A DNA stretch of 5,670 bases from Elusimicrobiota bacterium. GTDB taxonomy: Bacteria; Elusimicrobiota; Elusimicrobia; UBA1565; JACRDR01. The position numbers were made by a program, and so were the translations under genes. Where the stretch lies: assembly GCA_016207585.1 (NCBI GenBank), contig JACQPI010000075.1, positions 1 to 5,670 of the forward strand, given 5' to 3'. Position 1 is the first letter of the stretch; every line of letters starts with the position of its first letter. A model generated the notes under the pieces. It made no database searches and had not been told where the DNA came from. It was given only the letters and a program-made list of their open reading frames with translations. Positions 1 through 5,670 of the stretch are shown one piece after another.

Positions 1-198
1 ATGCTCACCGGAAACGAGAAAAATCTGAGTGTAAGCGTCGAGTCCTATCCACACATAGGCCCCAGTCTTTCCTTCCGCTGGAACGCGCCCCCCGATTATA
101 TCTTCTTCATTCTAAGGAGCGCTTTTGACGCCTCCGTGGGCCGACTTCTGCGGATACCCGGTCTGAGGATACTCGATCTTGTAAATTCCGAAAAATAG
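1..198 (+). CDS. Doubtful 3' end of an unrecognised gene
   Basis: A frame is open from the left edge to a TAG at 196-198. An ATG happens to be the first codon of the window, so this is either a 65-residue protein or, more likely if real, the tail of a longer one. The translation matches no family I know and shows no signal peptide or clear motif. It has one short hydrophobic stretch (about residues 33-39, YIFFILR). G or C falls at roughly 58% of third codon positions, which is weaker than expected for a gene in such a GC-rich neighbourhood. A promoter for the next gene overlaps its end. It may simply be non-coding spacer; nothing else is evident in positions 1-178. Confidence 0.2.
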   Translation: MLTGNEKNLSVSVESYPHIGPSLSFRWNAPPDYIFFILRSAFDASVGRLLRIPGLRILDLVNSEK

Positions 199-207
199 AA
201 TTACAAT
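179..207 (+). promoter_or_regulatory. Sigma70-type promoter for the small membrane protein gene
   Basis: TTGTAA at 179-184 (4 of 6 to TTGACA) and TACAAT at 202-207 (5 of 6 to TATAAT) are separated by exactly 17 bp, and the spacer is AT-rich. Transcription would begin near 214, giving a leader of about 40 nt before the ATG at 255. The AT-rich patch stands out against the GC-rich surroundings. The call rests on consensus match and position only. Confidence 0.55.
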
Positions 208-239
208 GGCGGCGCCAAGATCAACGGCAGAAATCCTCT

Positions 240-250
240 GGAGAGGGGAG
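240..250 (+). promoter_or_regulatory. Ribosome binding site of the small membrane protein gene
   Basis: The purine run GGAGAGGGGAG lies directly upstream of the ATG at 255. Its two GGAG-like cores sit 11 and 4 nt from the start codon. This is the strongest Shine-Dalgarno sequence on the plus strand of the window and supports translation of the 77-residue frame rather than the overlapping frames. Confidence 0.7.
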
Positions 251-254
251 CGTT

Positions 255-488
255 ATGAAAAAAATCATCTTGCTGGCGGCGTTGCTGACGGCAGGCTGGT
301 ACTTCCGCCAGTGGCTGCGCAAGGCGGGGTCTCCCGAGAACATCAAACAAAGCGCGCCGGTTCGGTACGTCGACACGTTGCAGCGCGACGTGGAAAAAGC
401 CAAGGCGGCCGGCGAAGCCGCCAACGCGCACATCCAGAAAGCCGTCGGTGAGGTCAAACAAGCGGTCCAAGAAATCCAAGAACCCTAA
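255..488 (+). CDS. Small membrane-anchored protein with an amphipathic helical tail, function unknown
   Basis: This is a 77-residue protein that I do not recognise as a named family. It starts MKK, followed by a hydrophobic segment at about residues 4-21 (IILLAALLTAGWYF core) and then basic residues (R18, R22, K23). This fits a single N-terminal membrane anchor or uncleaved signal, with no lipobox cysteine. After a short linker rich in Pro and Ser (26-34), residues 38-75 are rich in Ala, Glu, Lys and Gln with few helix breakers and look like one long amphipathic or coiled-coil helix. Such a layout resembles small membrane-tethered stress or scaffold proteins (YtxH-like in style, not by recognised homology). 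The start is supported by a purine-rich ribosome binding site and an upstream promoter. It lies 47 bp before the aminopeptidase gene on the same strand, so read-through cotranscription is possible. Confidence is high that it is a gene and low on role. Confidence 0.75.
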   Translation: MKKIILLAALLTAGWYFRQWLRKAGSPENIKQSAPVRYVDTLQRDVEKAKAAGEAANAHIQKAVGEVKQAVQEIQEP

Positions 489-517
489 ACAGAAAAGCGC
501 TCCTCGCTTAAAATTCC

Positions 518-523
518 TATAAT
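518..523 (+). promoter_or_regulatory. Putative -10 box before the aminopeptidase gene
   Basis: A perfect TATAAT lies in an AT-rich patch between the small gene and the aminopeptidase gene. No convincing -35 hexamer is found 15-19 bp upstream and there is no TGn extension. A start site near 530 would put the first ATG (536) only about 6 nt into the transcript, almost leaderless. Just upstream, AAGCG and CGCTT (about 495-509) can form a 5-bp hairpin, too weak to call a terminator. Confidence 0.4.
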
Positions 524-535
524 AAATCGCCGAAA

Positions 536-3334
536 ATGGAATTTTTCTTCGGCTCTTCCATGCGTCACTTCTTCGGGTCTCTCATTCCTGTCTGTTTGGC
601 TTTAACCGTAACGCTCGGCGTTGGCCACTCCGAGCGCGGAAAAGATTCGCGCGACGCCCTTTCACCGTCTCTCCGTACAACCAGTAAATCCCCCAAGGCA
701 GGCACCCCCATGACCACGACATCCATTCAGAACGCCAAAACGACGGAGACTGCGGGCGCAATCCCGCCCGGCAGGCTTCCCCAGAGCGTGCGGCCGCAGA
801 AATACGATCTAGCCCTCCAGGTCGATCCGGACCAAGGCACGTTTTCCGCGCAGGAAGCGATTCTGGCGACGGCCGAATCCGAAGTTTCCCGGATCATACT
901 GCACGCCACGGACCTGAAGATCGAGCGGGCTTCGGTGAACGGAATCGAAGTACCGGCCGATCGACAAAAAACGGATTCTCCATTCGAAACTCTGACTCTG
1001 GAGCTGAGTCGCGCCGCTCAGCCTGGGCCCCTGGTCATCGAGCTGATATACTCCGGCAAGCTGAACCGACAGATGCGCGGGCTCTACCTATCCACGGCCA
1101 AGCATGAAGGAAAAGAGGAGAACTACGCCTTCACGCAGTTCGAACCCACGGACGCGCGCCGGATGTTCCCCTGCTTCGACGAGCCCGCCTTCAAGTCTAA
1201 ATTCCGGCTCGTCGTGACGGCTCCCAAGAAATTCACGATCCTCTCCAATATGCCGGCGGAAAAAGAGTCCATCCAGGGCGATAACAAGACCGTGTCCTTC
1301 GGCGAGACGCCCCAAATGTCCACCTACCTCCTCGCGTTGGCGGTGGCCCGGCTTTCCTCCAAGAGCCGCAAGGTCGGCAAGACGCAGGTCACGGTCTGGA
1401 CCCGGCCGGAAGACATCCATCAGGCGGATTTTGCCCTCAACGCCGCCCAGGCGTCGCTGTCGCGCCTCAACGCCTATTTTGATTTGCCGTACCAGCTGCC
1501 CAAGCTGGATCTCGTGGCGGTACCGGACTTCGCGGCCGGCGCCATGGAAAACTGGGGGGCCATTTTTTTCCGAGATTCCGCCATCCTGGTCGATCCCAAG
1601 CTCTCCTCGGCCCGGGCGCGGAGGCGGGTCGCCGGCGTGGTGGCCCACGAGATCGTGCACCAATGGTTCGGAAACCTCGTCACGATGGAGTGGTGGAACG
1701 ACCTATGGCTCAACGAGGCCTTCGCGACCTGGCTGGGCTATAAAATCGTGGACGATTGGCATCCGGATTGGCTCCTATGGCAAGACTTCGAACAGGGTAA
1801 GCGCTCGGCTCTGGCCGAAGATGCGTTAAAAAACACCCGGCCCATATCCTCGGGCGTCGCTTCGGTCGCCGAGATCGAGGCGCAGTTCGACGCGCTGACC
1901 TACCTGAAAGGCGGCGCGGTGCTGCGCATGCTGGAAAATTTCCTCGGCGCGAACGTCTTCCGGCGAGGGCTGCGCCGCTACACCAAAAAATACAGCTACC
2001 AGAACACCCGGGCGGCGGACCTGTGGCGGGAACTGGAAACCGCATCGAACCAACCCGTCATGAAAATCGCCCAGGACTGGATCGGCCTGCCCGGCTATCC
2101 GTGGGTCGGCATTCGCTCCGTGTCCGCCGATAATCGCCGCCTCGAGATATCTCAAAGCCGCTTCTCCGCGCATGGGCCGGTGAAGGATTCCCCTCTCTGG
2201 AATCTGCCCATCGTCATCAAGTATAAAGACCCGGCAGGGACCCATTCCTATCGGCTCAACCTGACGCAAGCCAAAACGATCGCCGTGCTGCCGGGAAAAG
2301 GGAAAGTCTCCTGGCTGTACCCCAATGAGGGCCAAACGGGGTTCTATCGCTCGGCTCTGGACCAGCCGCTCTTGAAAACCCTGGGGCGGGAAATCGCCGA
2401 GCTCAAGCCGCTGGAACAGGCGGGACTTCTGAACGACCTCTGGGCAGAAGCCCGGGCCGGCCAAGCGGAATTGGGAGCATTCCTGGATACACTGTATGAA
2501 CTGCGAAAGAGCAATTCCAGGCTCATCCTGGAAGACGCGGCCTCCTATCTTACAACCCTCAACGACCGCTTGATCGGATCATCGGATCGGCCGCTCCTGG
2601 CAAACCTGACCTCCGAACTCCTGGATCCCCACTGGAAAAAATTGGGTTGGACTCCCAAGGAAAAGGAGTCCGATGAGGTCAGGCTGTCTCGCGCGGCCGT
2701 CCTGTGGACCCTGGGGTATGTCGCCCAGCCGCCCGAGCTCCTCAAGGAAACGCAAGCTCGCCTACAGCACTACTTACAGGACCCGGAAAGCCTGGATCCG
2801 GCTCTGGTTTCTCCCGTCCTCAATCTGGGCGCCAAGACCGGAGACATCGGACAGTTCGAAAGATATCGGCAAGCGCTCAACCAGGCCAAGACGCCCGAAG
2901 TGCGCGATAATTTCCTAGGGGCGCTGGCCAAATTCACCCAGCCGGACTCGGCCCGCAATCTGGTGCAGATGACCTTAAGCAACGATATCCGCGGCCAGGA
3001 TATATGGAAGCCGGTCAGCAGCCTATTGGGGAATCCTGCCGCGCAGGGACTCGGCTGGCAACTCGTAAAAGAACATTGGGATCCGATCCGTCAAAAAACG
3101 GGGAACATCGGCAGCCGCCGCATCATCGAAGGGCTTTCCAACCTATGGAGCCGGGATTGGCTCGATGACATCCGAGATTTTTTCGCCAAGCCGAAAAACC
3201 AAGTCGAGGCCGCCAAGCGATCGCTGGATCAGAGCCTGGAGCTCATCGAACTGGGAATCCGCTTTAAAGAAATGCAGACGCAGCCTCTGTCGGGCTGGTT
3301 GGCCGCCCGAAACCGACCCCAACGCAAATACTGA
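536..3334 (+). CDS. M1-family zinc aminopeptidase (APN/ERAP-like), possibly exported
   Basis: This metallopeptidase removes N-terminal residues from peptides. In the 932-residue reading, residues about 80-275 form the N-terminal beta domain with the family hallmark QFEPTDARRMFPCFDEP (201-217). The thermolysin-like catalytic domain follows, with the exopeptidase motif GAMEN (335-339; the Glu binds the substrate amino group). The zinc site is HEIVH (371-375) plus E394, exactly the HExxH-x18-E spacing; E372 is the catalytic base and Y456 the likely transition-state tyrosine. A small beta domain (about 520-600) and a long helical ERAP1_C-like domain (about 605-915) complete the fold, so no active-site element is missing. 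The N-terminus is uncertain. From M1 or M9 there is a signal-like segment (hydrophobic 12-30), then a Ser/Thr/Lys-rich linker. A start at M59 (position 710) would give an 874-residue cytosolic enzyme of ordinary M1 length. The first ATG has no good ribosome binding site. Family assignment is very secure; substrate and location are inferred. Confidence 0.96.
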   Translation: MEFFFGSSMRHFFGSLIPVCLALTVTLGVGHSERGKDSRDALSPSLRTTSKSPKAGTPMTTTSIQNAKTTETAGAIPPGRLPQSVRPQKYDLALQVDPDQGTFSAQEAILATAESEVSRIILHATDLKIERASVNGIEVPADRQKTDSPFETLTLELSRAAQPGPLVIELIYSGKLNRQMRGLYLSTAKHEGKEENYAFTQFEPTDARRMFPCFDEPAFKSKFRLVVTAPKKFTILSNMPAEKESIQGDNKTVSFGETPQMSTYLLALAVARLSSKSRKVGKTQVTVWTRPEDIHQADFALNAAQASLSRLNAYFDLPYQLPKLDLVAVPDFAAGAMENWGAIFFRDSAILVDPKLSSARARRRVAGVVAHEIVHQWFGNLVTMEWWNDLWLNEAFATWLGYKIVDDWHPDWLLWQDFEQGKRSALAEDALKNTRPISSGVASVAEIEAQFDALTYLKGGAVLRMLENFLGANVFRRGLRRYTKKYSYQNTRAADLWRELETASNQPVMKIAQDWIGLPGYPWVGIRSVSADNRRLEISQSRFSAHGPVKDSPLWNLPIVIKYKDPAGTHSYRLNLTQAKTIAVLPGKGKVSWLYPNEGQTGFYRSALDQPLLKTLGREIAELKPLEQAGLLNDLWAEARAGQAELGAFLDTLYELRKSNSRLILEDAASYLTTLNDRLIGSSDRPLLANLTSELLDPHWKKLGWTPKEKESDEVRLSRAAVLWTLGYVAQPPELLKETQARLQHYLQDPESLDPALVSPVLNLGAKTGDIGQFERYRQALNQAKTPEVRDNFLGALAKFTQPDSARNLVQMTLSNDIRGQDIWKPVSSLLGNPAAQGLGWQLVKEHWDPIRQKTGNIGSRRIIEGLSNLWSRDWLDDIRDFFAKPKNQVEAAKRSLDQSLELIELGIRFKEMQTQPLSGWLAARNRPQRKY
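695..702 (+). promoter_or_regulatory. Possible internal ribosome binding site for a shorter aminopeptidase start at 710
   Basis: AAGGCAGG lies 7 nt before the in-frame ATG at 710. It is a better Shine-Dalgarno match than anything in front of the ATGs at 536 or 560. Use of this start would remove the signal-like segment and leave the full M1 fold intact. It may be chance, because the sequence lies within the longer open frame. Confidence 0.3.
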
Positions 3335-3341
3335 GCCGAGG

Positions 3342-4472
3342 CTAAGCCGAAGTAATTTTCCCGAGGATACGCGGACCGGACGCGCCGGTCGCCTCGGGGA
3401 CGTGATTCGGACGGCCTTGGACGGCGCGCAGGGCCATCAGGGCGAAGGCGGCCGGCTCCTTGGCGAGCGCCGGGACTCCAAAATCGGAAATCGCGCGAAC
3501 CGGGACGGGTGACAAGAACGTCCTCAAATGTCCCATGAGCACCGGATTAAGAGCCCCGCCGCCGCTCAAGACCACTTCGGCCAAACGGGCGCGCGGCGCC
3601 AGGAACCGGCGGTACTGGTCCGCGATCGTCAGGGCGGTGAAGCAGGTCAACGTGGAGACCGCGTCTTGAGGCCGCCGAGCCAATTCCCGGCCGAAATGCC
3701 GGCGCAGGAAATCCTCAGCGAAGGCCCCCCGATCCAGGGACTTGGGCGGTCTTTTCCCGAAGTACGGCAACCGCAACAGGGAATTCGTCTTGCTGAAATC
3801 GACCGCCCCGCTGCGGGCGATCCGGCCGTCTCGGTCGTATTCCAGGCGGCCGCGCGTCATCCGCCGCACCGCCGCGTCGATAAGACAGTTTCCGGGCCCG
3901 GTATCGAAGCCGAGCGTCGGCGCGCCGCGCCCGACCAACGCCACGTTGCCGATCCCTCCGATGTTCTGGAGCGCCCGCGGCGGTCCATCGCCGAACAAGA
4001 ACCGGTCAAGGAACGGGACTAAGGGCGCTCCCTGCCCGCCGGCCGCCATGTCGCGCGGACGGAAATCGGACACGACCGGAACCCCAAGCGCCTCCGCCAG
4101 GAAGGACGCCTCGCCGATCTGCAAGGTGGCCGGATTTTTTTCGTCCGGAATGTGTACCACCGTCTGCCCGTGGGAGCCGACCGCGGCGATGCGTTTAGCG
4201 GAGACGCCGTGATCCCGTAGGAATTTCAACGCCGTCCGGGCGAAAAGCCGGCCCAATTCAAAATGAAGCCGGCAGAGTTTCCTCGCGTCGGCCCGCGGCG
4301 CGGCCAGGATGCGCGAGCGTAGCGCCTTGGAATAGGGGACCGTTTCCGAGGCGCGGACTCGAAGGCGCTTGGAAACCGGGCCGGCGGGCGCTCCGACCTC
4401 CGCCAGCGCCAGGCTCACCCCGTCCGCCGAGGTGCCGGACATAAGCCCCAACGCCCAGGCGCGATTTTTCAT
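3342..4472 (-). CDS. anmK: Anhydro-N-acetylmuramic acid kinase
   Basis: AnmK is a cytoplasmic kinase that uses ATP to open and phosphorylate 1,6-anhydro-MurNAc from murein turnover, yielding MurNAc-6-phosphate. The 376-residue product has normal length and the family motifs in order: phosphate-binding MSGTSADG (11-18), VGSHGQTVVHIP (98-109), the SDFR...GGQGAPLVPF block (135-154), NIGGIGNVAL (170-179), DTGPGN (190-195, whose Asp is the catalytic base by family comparison), PKSLDR (243-248), SGGGALNP (303-310) and ATGASG near the C-terminus (361-366). The usual Leu of the first motif (SLDG) is Ala here. The ATG start forms an ATGA overlap with the murQ stop and has GGGAGGA 9 nt upstream, so translation is probably coupled to murQ. 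The same frame stays open far upstream through murQ, but that stretch is an Arg/Gly-rich shadow, not a fused domain. It converges on the aminopeptidase gene. Confidence 0.96.
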   Translation of the reverse strand: MKNRAWALGLMSGTSADGVSLALAEVGAPAGPVSKRLRVRASETVPYSKALRSRILAAPRADARKLCRLHFELGRLFARTALKFLRDHGVSAKRIAAVGSHGQTVVHIPDEKNPATLQIGEASFLAEALGVPVVSDFRPRDMAAGGQGAPLVPFLDRFLFGDGPPRALQNIGGIGNVALVGRGAPTLGFDTGPGNCLIDAAVRRMTRGRLEYDRDGRIARSGAVDFSKTNSLLRLPYFGKRPPKSLDRGAFAEDFLRRHFGRELARRPQDAVSTLTCFTALTIADQYRRFLAPRARLAEVVLSGGGALNPVLMGHLRTFLSPVPVRAISDFGVPALAKEPAAFALMALRAVQGRPNHVPEATGASGPRILGKITSA

Positions 4473-5434
4473 CGCGAGGAGTCCTCCCATGCCGCCGATT
4501 TCAAGGCGCGGCGCAGGGAGCCCTGGGCGACTGCTAAAATTTCCCGCGCCCGCCGGATCTGCGCGGCCCGCGGGCGCCGCCGGGACGAGCCCCGCCGGGC
4601 GAATAGTCGCGCCACCACGATCGCCAGCTTGACGCTCCCGCCGCAATCCCGCAGCAGTCCTTGCGCCGCCGCGGGCGAAACGCCGCCCAAGTCCGAAACG
4701 ATGCGGACCGCCCTCAGCCGAAGCTTGCGCGAGGTGGGCCGCAGATCGACCATCCACCGGTCGTACACCTTTCCCAGCCGAACCATCGAGACGGTCGTCA
4801 AAAGGTTGAGGACCATCTTCGCGGCCGTGCCGGACTTCAGCCGCGTGGACCCGGCCAAAACCTCCGGGCCGACGCGCGGGCTGATGACGACCTCCGCGTC
4901 CCCGATGCCCGGCCAAGCGTCGGAGGTCACCAAGACCGTCCGGCAACCCCGGCGCCGGGCCGCGCGCAAGGCGCCGCGCACGAAAGGCGTCACGCCGGAG
5001 GCCGCGATCCCCACGACCACGTCCCCCGCGCGCACGCGCCGCAGGACTCGCCGCGCGCCGTCTTGCGCGTCGTCCTCGGCGCCTTCCTTGGAACGAAACA
5101 CGCAGCGGTCGCCGCCGGCCATGACCGCCTGGATCATCCGGGGCGGCGTCCCGAAGGTGGGAGGGCACTCGGCCGCCTCCAGAACCCCGAGCCGCCCGCT
5201 CGTTCCCGCGCCGACGAATATCAGCTTGCCCCCGGCCCGCAGCGCCGAAGAAACGATCTCGACCGCGCGCGCCAGGCGTCCAGCCTCCCGGCCCACCGCC
5301 GGCGCGACGCGCCGATCCTCCCGGTTGATGCGGCGGATCAGATCCAAGGGCCGCTGGAGATCCAGGTCGCGCAGCGTGGGATGCGGCTGTTCGGTCGCGA
5401 GGGCGCGATAGATCCCCGAACGGGAAGAGGACAC
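4469..5434 (-). CDS. murQ: N-acetylmuramic acid 6-phosphate etherase
   Basis: MurQ is a cytoplasmic lyase that cleaves the D-lactyl ether of MurNAc-6-phosphate to give GlcNAc-6-phosphate and D-lactate, the step after AnmK. The 321-residue product is slightly longer than E. coli MurQ (298). Visible hallmarks are TEQPHPTLRDLD (14-25), the SIS-domain sugar-phosphate loop FVGAGTSGRLGVLEAAECPP (73-92), KEGAEDD (116-122), VVVGIAASGVTPFV (139-152), GPEVLAGSTRLKSGTA (189-204) and KVYDRWMVDLRPTSRKL (222-238). By alignment from memory with E. coli E83 and E114, the catalytic acids are E89 and E120, both present. A UBA-like helical end follows (about 240-310). The chosen start is a GTG, 9 nt after the stop of the upstream frame, with GGGAG 12 nt before it; the spacing is long, but no better start precedes the conserved TEQ motif. 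The C-terminus is Arg-rich, as expected from the very high GC content. The gene overlaps anmK by 4 nt. Confidence 0.96.
   Translation of the reverse strand: MSSSRSGIYRALATEQPHPTLRDLDLQRPLDLIRRINREDRRVAPAVGREAGRLARAVEIVSSALRAGGKLIFVGAGTSGRLGVLEAAECPPTFGTPPRMIQAVMAGGDRCVFRSKEGAEDDAQDGARRVLRRVRAGDVVVGIAASGVTPFVRGALRAARRRGCRTVLVTSDAWPGIGDAEVVISPRVGPEVLAGSTRLKSGTAAKMVLNLLTTVSMVRLGKVYDRWMVDLRPTSRKLRLRAVRIVSDLGGVSPAAAQGLLRDCGGSVKLAIVVARLFARRGSSRRRPRAAQIRRAREILAVAQGSLRRALKSAAWEDSSR
4482..4488 (-). promoter_or_regulatory. Ribosome binding site of anmK inside the end of murQ
   Basis: On the minus strand GGGAGGA precedes the anmK ATG by 9 nt, within the last codons of murQ. Together with the ATGA stop-start overlap at 4469-4472 it fixes the anmK start and suggests that ribosomes finishing murQ reinitiate on anmK. 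Confidence 0.7.
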
Positions 5435-5443
5435 CGGGATGTT

Positions 5444-5670
5444 CTACTCCCGGGCGGGCTCGTCGGGCGGAAGCTCGGGAGCGTCGTCCTCGGGCTCCAT
5501 CCCGGCGGCCGCGCCGGGCGCCGTTTCGGTCGAGACGGTCGGAGTCGAGACGCCGACCCCCTCCGCTTCGGCGGGATGAGCCGGATTCTCGATCCAATCG
5601 AGAATGCGCATCGTCAGGCCGCGGTTGACGAGCAGCATGCGCGTCCCATGCCCGCGCTCGACCGTGACGA
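5444..5670 (-). CDS. C-terminal end of an unrecognised protein with an acidic, disordered tail (partial)
   Basis: The frame is open at the right window edge and ends at a TAG 9 nt before the murQ start; 74 residues are visible. The first 30 or so (VTVERGHGTR, then MLLVNRGLTM and RILDWIENP) look like the ordered end of a folded domain. The remainder is rich in Pro, Ala, Glu, Asp, Ser and Thr, acidic towards the end (EPEDDAPELPPDEP), and very probably disordered. An ATG at 5638 could be a start, but it has no clear ribosome binding site and the frame continues upstream, so I treat this as a truncated longer gene. I cannot name the family. Its tight spacing to murQ places it at the upstream side of the same operon, which hints at a cell-wall or murein-turnover role but does not prove it. 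Confidence 0.6.
   Translation of the reverse strand, partial: VTVERGHGTRMLLVNRGLTMRILDWIENPAHPAEAEGVGVSTPTVSTETAPGAAAGMEPEDDAPELPPDEPARE

Noticed and set aside
95..100. TATAAT on the minus strand, a possible promoter reading leftwards
   Set aside because: There is no recognisable -35 hexamer at suitable spacing and no gene visible in that direction before the window edge.
112..252. A minus-strand frame reading as a short hydrophobic segment followed by a Tyr/Pro/Lys-rich tail, resembling a tiny membrane protein
   Set aside because: It has no ATG, GTG or TTG start between its upstream stop and the hydrophobic segment and no usable ribosome binding site, and it overlaps the promoter and leader of the plus-strand small gene. 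Probably chance, though it reads more protein-like than most shadows.
495..509. AAGCG-CTCCT-CGCTT inverted repeat after the small gene, as a terminator
   Set aside because: Only 5 bp of stem and no U-run follows, so it is too weak to call an intrinsic terminator.
1088..1663. A 191-codon minus-strand frame opposite the catalytic half of the aminopeptidase
   Set aside because: It is the complement of a strongly conserved coding sequence, has Gly/Arg/His-rich composition typical of antisense shadows, and has no promoter or ribosome binding site.
4629..5411. A 260-codon plus-strand frame opposite murQ
   Set aside because: It is rich in Ser, Arg, Pro and Thr, has no motif or ribosome binding site, and lies antisense to an unmistakable murQ.
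4473..5597. A continuous minus-strand open frame that would add 375 residues to the front of AnmK, suggesting a fusion protein
   Set aside because: This stretch translates to Arg/Gly-rich low-complexity sequence with no motifs, while another frame over the same bases encodes MurQ with all its conserved blocks. The long frame is a side effect of very high GC content, and anmK has its own ATG and ribosome binding site.

Overview
This is a 5.67 kb stretch of bacterial chromosome, moderately to strongly GC-rich, with short intergenic gaps and no mobile element, CRISPR array, tRNA or rRNA that I can see. The genes are cell-envelope and peptide housekeeping functions. A murein-sugar recycling pair implies a peptidoglycan-bearing bacterium, most likely Gram-negative. 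The phylum cannot be fixed from the sequence; an Elusimicrobiota-, Acidobacteriota- or similar environmental lineage is only a guess.

Left part, plus strand. Positions 1-198 hold an open frame that reaches the window edge, which I do not recognise and do not trust. A good sigma70-type promoter (179-207) then drives a 77-residue membrane-anchored small protein (255-488). After a 47-bp gap with a perfect TATAAT box comes a large M1-family zinc aminopeptidase (536-3334). It has a complete active site, a long ERAP1-like C-terminal helical domain and an ambiguous N-terminus, secreted or cytosolic depending on the start used.

Right part, minus strand. Reading right to left there is the C-terminal end of an unrecognised protein with an acidic Pro/Ala/Glu-rich tail (5444-5670). 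It is followed by murQ (N-acetylmuramic acid 6-phosphate etherase, GTG start 9 nt after the upstream stop codon) and anmK (anhydro-N-acetylmuramic acid kinase). The anmK ATG overlaps the murQ TGA in an ATGA junction. The two enzymes catalyse consecutive steps: AnmK turns 1,6-anhydro-MurNAc into MurNAc-6-phosphate, and MurQ removes the lactyl ether to give GlcNAc-6-phosphate. The anmK gene converges on the aminopeptidase gene with only 7 bp between stop codons.

No clearly new biological system is visible. The items most worth checking are the uncharacterised small membrane protein next to the aminopeptidase, the dual-start N-terminus of the aminopeptidase, and the identity of the gene leading the murQ-anmK operon.
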